Part shown: in pieces, positions 1-4,985 of the stretch
Layout: each line of letters opens with the position of its first letter
How positions within the stretch are numbered: position 1 is the stretch's first letter
Origin: Rhodothermia bacterium
GTDB lineage: Bacteria; Bacteroidota; Rhodothermia; Rhodothermales; JABDKH01
DNA length: 5,752 bases
Assembly: GCA_030431165.1 (NCBI GenBank)
Contig: JAUIJQ010000236.1
Coordinates: 1 to 5,752, forward strand
Reading direction: 5' to 3'
Translations under genes and position numbers: made by a program
The notes under the pieces: model-generated
The model's input: only the letters and a program-made list of their open reading frames with translations
Database searches by the model: none
What the model was told of the DNA's origin: nothing

Positions 1-1
1 C

Positions 2-868
2 CGTTGGCGACCAGATCTTCTTTACGGCAACGTCGACTTCAAGACGAACCTCTGGGTGACCGATGTGCCGGTTGGCTGCGAGTCGCGCGCCGTGGCGGGC
101 GACGGGGCGGTTGACTTCGGCCCCGAGACGGCCGTTGATATCGTGTTTGTGGGACTGGGCGGAAGTTGCTCTGTAATGGCTGAGCGGTTTGACGGTCCGC
201 CGGCTGAACCATCGGGCATTGCCCAGGTCGTGATCGGCGACTATTACTGGTCGATCAGCGCGCCCACATGTACGTTTGATGCAGCAACTGAAATCCGGTT
301 TGACCTTGACGAGCTGCCGGGCGCGGGTGCAGCGGGGTTTGGCGATCCATCCGACATCAAGGTCTACAAGCGCAGCGGTGATGAGGAGGACTTCACCGAG
401 GTGCTGAGCGTCACGTACGACGCCGCGACAAACGAGATCGTCGTGACGGGGCTGACGGGCTTTTCCGAGTTTGCCTTTGCTGGCGACACGGGCGTCGGCG
501 TTGACGATGGCGACGCAGAAGCCGACACAGATGCTGCGGCGCGCCATGCGGACGTTTATGTCAGCCCGGTGTATCCAAACCCGGTTGCTGCCGGCTCGTT
601 GTCCGGAGTGTCAGCGGTTACATCCGGCGGCACGAACAGCGCGCAGGTGGTGCACCTCGAACTGCGCGCGACACAATCACAACAAGTTGCCGTCGCGGTG
701 TATGATCTTGTCGGGCGACGCGTGGGGGCGCAAACCAGCGTCTCGCTCCAACCAGGGACCACGCAGATTCTGTCGGTCCCCTCGGAAGGGCTGGCACCCG
801 GACTGTACCACATCGTCCTTCGCGGCGAGTCGTTTGTCACCAGCAGGCGCTTTGTGGTGACTCGCTGA
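2..868 (+). CDS. Secreted protein with C-terminal T9SS sorting domain, 5' end missing
   Basis: The reading frame is open from the left edge to the TGA at 866-868, so only the C-terminal ~288 residues are seen; the GTG at 56 is an internal Val, not a credible start. Order of parts: a NLWVTD motif near the start, resembling ELWxxDGT repeats; a beta-rich module at about 227-487 (DYYWSIS, then IRFDLDELPG, DPSDIKVYKR, ending in GLTGFSEFAFAGD) that I cannot name; an acidic Asp/Ala-rich linker (488-553); and a T9SS type A-like sorting domain (554-865) with VYPNPV, VAVYDLVGRRV, GLAPGLYHIVLR and terminal RRFVVTR. By family knowledge such proteins cross the inner membrane by Sec and reach the surface or medium by T9SS, with the C-terminal domain as signal. 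The substrate or role is unknown. An apparent frameshift lies at about 20-25. The sorting domain call is strong; the ELWxxDGT assignment is moderate. Confidence 0.85.
   Translation, partial: RWRPDLLYGNVDFKTNLWVTDVPVGCESRAVAGDGAVDFGPETAVDIVFVGLGGSCSVMAERFDGPPAEPSGIAQVVIGDYYWSISAPTCTFDAATEIRFDLDELPGAGAAGFGDPSDIKVYKRSGDEEDFTEVLSVTYDAATNEIVVTGLTGFSEFAFAGDTGVGVDDGDAEADTDAAARHADVYVSPVYPNPVAAGSLSGVSAVTSGGTNSAQVVHLELRATQSQQVAVAVYDLVGRRVGAQTSVSLQPGTTQILSVPSEGLAPGLYHIVLRGESFVTSRRFVVTR
15..31 (+). other. Apparent one-base frameshift in the T9SS protein gene
   Basis: Frame 3 (from base 3) reads VGDQIFF and then runs into a stop at 57-59. Frame 2 reads YGNVDFKTNLWVTD from base 23 onward. Joined, VGDQIFF-YGNVDFKTNLWVTD looks like a normal ELWxxDGT unit; compare VGDELYFAG and VGDDVYFYGD in the complete relative at 946-3300. 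One extra T in the TTT at 21-23 would join the frames. It could be a sequencing error or a real disruption of the gene. The site is very close to the window edge, so upstream context is lacking. Confidence 0.5.
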
Positions 869-890
869 CATGCGCAGAAACGACAGAATC

Positions 891-920
891 GACGTGTGCA
901 GTACCGACGTGTGCAGTACC
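891..920. repeat. 15-bp perfect tandem duplication
   Basis: The unit gacgtgtgcagtacc occurs at 891-905 and again at 906-920 with no mismatch. A third start of the unit (gacgt) follows at 921 and passes into a palindrome. It lies in the 77-bp gap between two convergent genes, so it is outside coding sequence. No function is evident. Confidence 0.9.
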
Positions 921-942
921 GACGTACGTCGACGCCGCGACG
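920..942. repeat. 12-bp palindrome overlapping a small inverted repeat between convergent genes
   Basis: cgacgtacgtcg at 920-931 is a perfect palindrome. It overlaps a 5-bp stem (927-931 with 938-942, loop ACGCCG). Either could form a weak hairpin between the two convergent stop codons. Neither strand has a T-run beside it, so calling it a bidirectional terminator would be a guess. Confidence 0.45.
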
Positions 943-945
943 GTC

Positions 946-3300
946 CTACCTCGTGAGCACCACCCGCGTCGCGGCCGTCTGACCCGTTTCAGTTCGTGCC
1001 GCGATTACGTACACGCCCGGCGCCATGCCGCTCCCGTCGAGCTCAAGTTCTGCTCGCCCATCCGCGCCCATGTAACCCGAGTGGAGCCGCTTGACCCGCC
1101 TGCCGAGTATGTCGTACACGTCAACAACAACGCGTTCGGTCGGGTCGCCTCGCACCACAACACGTGCGAAATGCGAGAACGGATTTGGAAATGCGGGCTC
1201 GACATTCAGGCCGGCTTCGCCATGCTGTGGCGCGACCTCGTCGGTATCCACGTTGCTCACAGCCTTCATCCGAAACACTTCGCGGCCGTGGAGCCCGTCT
1301 TCAGCGATGAAGTAGAGCATGCGGCGGTCGCGCGTAACAAAAAGCTCCCGGGGATCGGACGAGTCGGGGCCCGGCGCCAGGTCTGTAACGGTGACCGAGT
1401 GGCCGTCGTAGCTCCACAACTCGGTGCCTGCACCGGCATCCGTCGAAACGAAATACAGCGCTTCGTCGAATGACACAAGCCGACGAAGCGGGCGCGGCAG
1501 TGCAACATGAAGCACGGCAGTCCCCTGCTCCGCCCGATAGATTCCGTCGGATTCATTCCCCGGCACGTCGCCGTAGAAGTAGACGTCATCACCAACTACA
1601 GCAAACAGATTCGGGTTTGTCTCAAAATCCGCTGGTGCAACAAGTTGATGTGTTGTTGTCCCGTCAAAATGGTAGGCCGCCCACTGGCCGTCGCGCCATC
1701 CGGCGAAATAGAGCTCGTCACCAACGGCGGTCATCGCTCGGATCGCAGTTGAATCATCACCCGGCGCGACGCTGCTGATTCGGTGCGCGCGAATCGCGGT
1801 CTGCGGACCCCGCGCCATCCACACTTCGGCACCCTCCACCGCGTCCTCGGCGATGAAGAAAACAACCGAATCACCTGGCGTAAGATTCCTCGGGTTGCTG
1901 AACGCCGTCGAGTCCGCAATGACCGGCGAGGTCCACGGGTCGTTGTAGCCCCAAAGCTTTGTTACCCCCGGTTCAGTGGCGTGCTCAACGCCCACGTAGA
2001 TGCGATCATCAGCGGCGACAATCTCGTGGACTGTGTACGGCGCGGGCAAGGTCGATACGCGATCAAACGGTCCGCCACGCGATCGATACAATTGCGAATG
2101 ACCATCCTGCAACGGCAAAGCAACGTAGAGCCCATCGTTGTACGAGACGCGATCGTCTTCGTAGAAATTGATCGTTGACGTCAGACTCGAACTTGGGTTC
2201 TTGTTAGAGTACAGCAGTGTCTTGTCCGGAATCGTGTGCTTCCCCCGTTCGACAAGCTTCATGTACGTCACATCACCGGCAACGAACTTCTCTATGATCC
2301 CGTCACGAATCGAGGTTGTCCACTGCGACGTGACGGTACCGTCCTCGTCGATCAGGTTGACGTGACCATATCGCGCGCCAACGTACACGCCGGCACTGCC
2401 CTCCCAGAACCGTTCAGCGTATGCGGATCGCGTGCCCGGCATCAGGTCCTGAACCTGCTCCGTCAGATTGTCGGATGACCACAGTTCAGCGCCCTGCGCA
2501 AGTGATCCGCCAACACCCCAGATCTTGCCGCCATAACTCGCAAACGGCCTCGCATACGTGAGGCTCGCAACGTTGCCGTCGAAGTAACGCCACAGCCGCC
2601 GCGAATCGTCGGGCTCGGTCAGCGGCGTCTGCGTGATGGTGTACATGTACAGCGCATCGCCGTTGGACATAAACGCATCGGGCACCGGGTCACTGGTGCT
2701 CAGCATCCCCCGTCGCGGATACTCGACCGTCAGGCCATCGGTGCGGTAGAGGTCGTTTCCGTGGCTACCATTGGCGCCAAAGAAATAGACCATGCCCTGG
2801 TGCGTTGTTGCGACCGGAATAGCAGGCAGGCTTGACTCCTGCCCCGGGACAATGTCTTCGATCAGCGCGTAATCTGTTCCATCAAATCGCCAGAGTTCGC
2901 GACCTGTCGTGGAGTCCGTGCCCGCGAGGATGTCCAGTCCGTTGACGGTGCCAATGAAGACCATGTCGGATGGTCCTCCCGATGCGACAGCGGACGGGCG
3001 ATTGCGGGGGTAGGCGGCGGCATCGGAGTGTGTTGCGTGTGCGGCGGCGGCACCGGACGTTGCGGGTTCAGCCGAGCCTCCCGTGGTGAACCACAGCAGC
3101 GGGGCATCTGCCGGGCCCGCAGTGAAGTAGAGCGTGTCGTCGGATACGTAGAAGTCTCTGGGGTGCGACGACAGCGCCGTCGGATCAATGTCGATTAACT
3201 CCTGCGCAGCCGCCGGCCGTGCCGCGGCGGCAACGAGAAGCGCAGCGGCCGCGACGCTCGCGACGAGGAAGTGCGATATGGCGTGCCAGGACAGGTTCAC
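946..3300 (-). CDS. Secreted ELWxxDGT-repeat protein with T9SS sorting domain (784 aa)
   Basis: The product starts with a Sec signal peptide (residues 1-32: hydrophobic Ala/Val/Leu stretch, probable cleavage AAA|QE). About ten degenerate ELWxxDGT-type units follow: GRELWRFDGTD (133), GNDLYRTDGL (181), RRLWRYFDGN (234), GAELWSSDN (270), SQLYRSRGG (402), TKLWGYND (447), GAEVWMARG (490), AAYHFDGTT (541), GIYRAEQGT (586), GTELWSYDGH (625) and GREVFRMK (672). Many are preceded by a LYF/VYF strand and followed by a D(I/L)xPG turn. An Ala/His-rich low-complexity stretch sits at about 77-98. Residues 700-784 are a T9SS type A-like domain (FPNPF, VDVYDILGRRV, MAPGVYVIAAR, terminal RVVLTR). Such repeats probably fold as a beta-propeller-like surface protein; the ligand is unknown. 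The start is GTG at 3300: an in-frame TAA lies seven codons upstream, and this start gives a complete signal peptide. No Shine-Dalgarno is visible; a hairpin abuts the start. The gene converges on the upstream T9SS gene, a likely paralogue, and diverges from the transporter gene. Confidence 0.93.
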   Translation of the reverse strand: MNLSWHAISHFLVASVAAAALLVAAAARPAAAQELIDIDPTALSSHPRDFYVSDDTLYFTAGPADAPLLWFTTGGSAEPATSGAAAAHATHSDAAAYPRNRPSAVASGGPSDMVFIGTVNGLDILAGTDSTTGRELWRFDGTDYALIEDIVPGQESSLPAIPVATTHQGMVYFFGANGSHGNDLYRTDGLTVEYPRRGMLSTSDPVPDAFMSNGDALYMYTITQTPLTEPDDSRRLWRYFDGNVASLTYARPFASYGGKIWGVGGSLAQGAELWSSDNLTEQVQDLMPGTRSAYAERFWEGSAGVYVGARYGHVNLIDEDGTVTSQWTTSIRDGIIEKFVAGDVTYMKLVERGKHTIPDKTLLYSNKNPSSSLTSTINFYEDDRVSYNDGLYVALPLQDGHSQLYRSRGGPFDRVSTLPAPYTVHEIVAADDRIYVGVEHATEPGVTKLWGYNDPWTSPVIADSTAFSNPRNLTPGDSVVFFIAEDAVEGAEVWMARGPQTAIRAHRISSVAPGDDSTAIRAMTAVGDELYFAGWRDGQWAAYHFDGTTTHQLVAPADFETNPNLFAVVGDDVYFYGDVPGNESDGIYRAEQGTAVLHVALPRPLRRLVSFDEALYFVSTDAGAGTELWSYDGHSVTVTDLAPGPDSSDPRELFVTRDRRMLYFIAEDGLHGREVFRMKAVSNVDTDEVAPQHGEAGLNVEPAFPNPFSHFARVVVRGDPTERVVVDVYDILGRRVKRLHSGYMGADGRAELELDGSGMAPGVYVIAARTETGQTAATRVVLTR

Positions 3301-3324
3301 GACAACACGTTACGCGTGTTGTTG
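3300..3324 (-). promoter_or_regulatory. Hairpin touching the GTG start of the ELWxxDGT gene
   Basis: acaacacg (3302-3309) is exactly complementary to cgtgttgt (3315-3322), around a loop TTACG. A G-T pair (3301/3323) and a C-G pair (3300/3324) extend the stem, so the first base of the GTG start is included. In the minus-strand mRNA this would place the start codon at the foot of an 8-10 bp hairpin. It may affect translation initiation, or it may be another relic of the hairpin family next to it. Confidence 0.4.
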
Positions 3325-3345
3325 GTCGTTAGCAATGGAAAAAGA

Positions 3346-3444
3346 CGTTACGCGGGCGGAGCCCGCTGATCGTTACGGCGGCTTGCGCCGCCTTAATCGT
3401 TAGGAATCGTTTGATCGTTAGGAATCGTTTCGCGCCTTCGGCGC
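3346..3444. repeat. Hairpin array, left copy (CGTTAC-box hairpins)
   Basis: Three GC-rich hairpins lie in series, each with a cgttac or cgtttc box on its left side. Hairpin 1: GCGGGC/GCCCGC (3352-3357 with 3361-3366), loop GGA, box cgttac at 3346. Hairpin 2: GGCGGC/GCCGCC (3377-3382 with 3387-3392), loop TTGC, box cgttac at 3371. Hairpin 3: GCGCC/GGCGC (3432-3436 with 3440-3444), loop TTC, box cgtttc at 3426. A tandem 18-bp repeat separates hairpins 2 and 3. The same order appears in inverted orientation at 4861-4983. The array lies between divergent genes and so cannot be a terminator of either. On the minus strand hairpin 1 is followed, after gtaacg, by TCTTTTT, which is only weakly terminator-like. 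I do not recognise the family. Confidence 0.75.
3396..3431. repeat. 18-bp tandem repeat, two copies
   Basis: atcgttaggaatcgtttg (3396-3413) is followed directly by a copy differing only at the last base (3414-3431). Each unit contains two atcgtt words, the same word that precedes the hairpins, so the unit looks built from the array's own box sequence. The corresponding spacer in the right-hand array is shorter (one degenerate copy), which points to copy-number change. Confidence 0.85.
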
Positions 3445-3450
3445 CGATTG

Positions 3451-3595
3451 TTCAGCATTCGCGCTCACTCTGGCGGCCAGGCTCATAGTGGGAATGAAAA
3501 CCCGATCAGCGTCGTCTACTATACTACGATCAATCGGGCACCATCACGCATCATTGCAACCGACCCATGGTTAATTCAACCCGCCGAGGCCGATC
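3451..3595 (+). promoter_or_regulatory. Unstructured half of the divergent intergenic gap; possible -10 box
   Basis: These 145 bases between the hairpin array and the transporter start hold no ORF with protein-like sequence. This stretch must carry the transporter promoter unless the promoter lies inside the array. The only promoter-like word I see is TATACT at 3520-3525, close to a sigma-70 -10 box, but no good -35 stands 16-18 bp upstream. The Bacteroidota TAnnTTTG motif is also not seen. Treat the promoter as tentative. Confidence 0.25.
3586..3589 (+). promoter_or_regulatory. Weak Shine-Dalgarno before the transporter GTG start
   Basis: GAGG sits six bases before the GTG at 3596 and supports that start. 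It is the only plausible ribosome binding site seen in front of any of the genes here. Confidence 0.4.
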
Positions 3596-4927
3596 GTGAC
3601 GCGACTCCACGCGGTGCTTCGGCGCGTCGTTGACGTGCGGCGCGAAGAACTCGCGGCGTTGCTGTGGGCGACGCTGTACGGCTTCTCGATCTTTCTCAGC
3701 TACTACATCCTGCGACCCGTGCGGGATGAGATATCATCCGCTGACCGAGGCAATCTGCAGATCATCTGGACGGCCGTTTTCTTTGTGATGCTGCTCGCGG
3801 TGCCGCTGTATTCGTGGATTGCTTCGCGCCGACCACGCGGCGAGTTTGTGCCGATCGCGAACCGCTTCTTCGCTGCGAACCTGATCCTGTTTTATGTCGC
3901 GCTGATTGCGCTTCCGGAATCCGTCCGCCCCTGGATTGACCGCGTGTTTTACGTGTGGGCAAGCGTCTTTGCGCTGTTTGTTGTCACCGTGTACTGGGGC
4001 TTCCTGGCGGATGTTTTTAGTCAGAGCCAGGGCAAGCGACTATTTCCTTTTATTGCGGTGGGCGCGTCGCTCGGCGGCATAGCCGGCTCAGCCGCTGCGG
4101 GCGCGATGGCCCAGGTGTTGCCGGTGTTTGCGCTGCTTCTTGTTGCGGCGGTGCCGCTTGAGGTTGCGGCGCGGTGTGTCAAGGTATTGCACCGGAGTGC
4201 TGCGGGCAGATCCGATGTGCGCGCAACGGCGGATCTGCCGCTGCCCGGCGACGCCCTGAGCGGAATCAGGGCGGTATTCCGTTCGCCCTACCTGCTCGCG
4301 ATTGCGGGGTACCTCGCGCTTATGACGTTTGCGTCTACGGTACTCTACTTCCAGCAGGCCGACCTCATCGCCGATGCTATTGCTGACCGCGGTGAGCGCC
4401 GCGCGTTCTACGCGTGGATCGACCTTGCCGTCAATATCCTGACGATGGTGCTCCAGGTTGCCATTACCGCGCGCATTATCAAGTGGATCGGGCTCGCGGC
4501 GAGCCTCATACTTGTGCCGGCCATTGTGATGGTCGGATTCCTGTCGCTCGGCATTTATCCGCTACTTGCGGTGCTCGTGGCGCTACAGATTCTCTACCGG
4601 GCGGGGCGATACGGCGTTGCAAAACCGGCGCGGGAGGTTTTGTTTACGGTTGTTGACCGGGAAGAGCGCTACAAGTCGAAGGCTTTCCTGGACGCGGCGG
4701 TGTACCGCGGCGGCGACCTTGTGAGTGGCTGGATGTACGCCGGACTCGCCGCTGTGGGCCTCTCGGTCGGCGCGATTGCGCTTGTGGCGGCTCCTCTCGC
4801 GGCGGTGTGGATCGGGGTCGGATGGAATCTTGGGAAGCGGCATGAGCGGATCGTTGCGCAGGCTGCGCCAGCAGCCGCAACAATAAGCGCCGACGGCGCG
4901 AAACGATCCAAACGATTAAATGATTAA
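3596..4927 (+). CDS. NTP/NDP exchange transporter-family (ATP:ADP translocase-like) membrane protein (443 aa)
   Basis: This is a polytopic inner-membrane protein with about 12 hydrophobic segments: roughly residues 19-40, 56-75, 94-107, 117-137, 150-170, 174-192, 232-251, 274-294, 299-320, 321-335, 376-396 and 396-412. Family marks are an N-terminal VDVRREE stretch, then YYILRPVRDEI (36-46) in the first segment, WGFLADVFSQSQGKRLF (134-150), and GASLGGIAGSAAAG (156-169). This is the bacterial branch related to rickettsial/plastid nucleotide translocases (AAA/TLC, MFS-like). Free-living members have no settled substrate, so nucleotide exchange is not claimed. By eye YYILRPVRDE parallels the LRDxKD motif of true translocases, with Arg in place of Lys. 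GTG 3596 is the only start, since a TAA lies in frame at 3572 and GAGG precedes it. The last ~25 residues (AAPAAATISADGAKRSKRLND) are encoded by a hairpin repeat array and are probably not part of the ancestral fold. The reductase gene follows after 58 bp on the same strand and could be co-transcribed. Confidence 0.85.
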   Translation: MTRLHAVLRRVVDVRREELAALLWATLYGFSIFLSYYILRPVRDEISSADRGNLQIIWTAVFFVMLLAVPLYSWIASRRPRGEFVPIANRFFAANLILFYVALIALPESVRPWIDRVFYVWASVFALFVVTVYWGFLADVFSQSQGKRLFPFIAVGASLGGIAGSAAAGAMAQVLPVFALLLVAAVPLEVAARCVKVLHRSAAGRSDVRATADLPLPGDALSGIRAVFRSPYLLAIAGYLALMTFASTVLYFQQADLIADAIADRGERRAFYAWIDLAVNILTMVLQVAITARIIKWIGLAASLILVPAIVMVGFLSLGIYPLLAVLVALQILYRAGRYGVAKPAREVLFTVVDREERYKSKAFLDAAVYRGGDLVSGWMYAGLAAVGLSVGAIALVAAPLAAVWIGVGWNLGKRHERIVAQAAPAAATISADGAKRSKRLND

Positions 4928-4983
4928 GGTGGCCGAAGGCCACCGTAACGATAGGCTGCGTCAGCAGCCGTAACGATGTAACG
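4861..4983. repeat. Hairpin array, right copy (inverted), overlapping the transporter 3' end
   Basis: Four hairpins in series, with boxes now on their right side. (a) GGCTGC/GCAGCC (4861-4866 with 4871-4876), loop GCCA, box gcaac; flanks atcgttgc (4850-4857) and gcaacaat (4877-4884) also pair at 7 of 8 positions. (b) GCGCC/GGCGC (4887-4891 with 4895-4899), loop GAC, box gaaacg. (c) GGTGGCC/GGCCACC (4928-4934 with 4938-4944), loop GAA, box gtaacg, beginning directly after the transporter stop codon. (d) GGCTGC/GCAGCC (4954-4959 with 4964-4969), loop GTCA, box gtaacg, with a second gtaacg at 4978. Hairpins d, c and b match hairpins 1, 2 and 3 of the left array when read on the minus strand, including the ttaatc word after c and the atcgttt words before b. 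Hairpin c could also serve as a terminator stem, but no T-run follows. Confidence 0.75.
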
Positions 4984-4985
4984 AA

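Noticed and set aside
1783..2178. 131-residue plus-strand ORF inside the ELWxxDGT gene, and similar ones nearby
   Set aside because: It is an Arg-rich shadow of the minus-strand gene with no recognisable motif.
3346..3444. CRISPR array
   Set aside because: Only two copies of an 18-bp unit without spacers; the hairpins differ in sequence from one another and no cas gene is seen.
3301..3450. Integron attC sites or gene-cassette array, because of the many GTTA/TAAC words and hairpins
   Set aside because: The words do not fit the GTTRRRY/RYYYAAC core pairs, hairpins are too short and several per gap, flanking genes are in mixed orientations, and no integrase is present.
3448..3633. 61-residue ORF between the array and the transporter
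   Set aside because: It overlaps the transporter start in another frame, has no protein-like composition and no ribosome binding site.
4928..4944. Classical intrinsic terminator for the transporter gene
   Set aside because: The 7-bp stem is good, but it is followed by gtaacg rather than T residues, and the same hairpin type occurs in a non-terminator position upstream.
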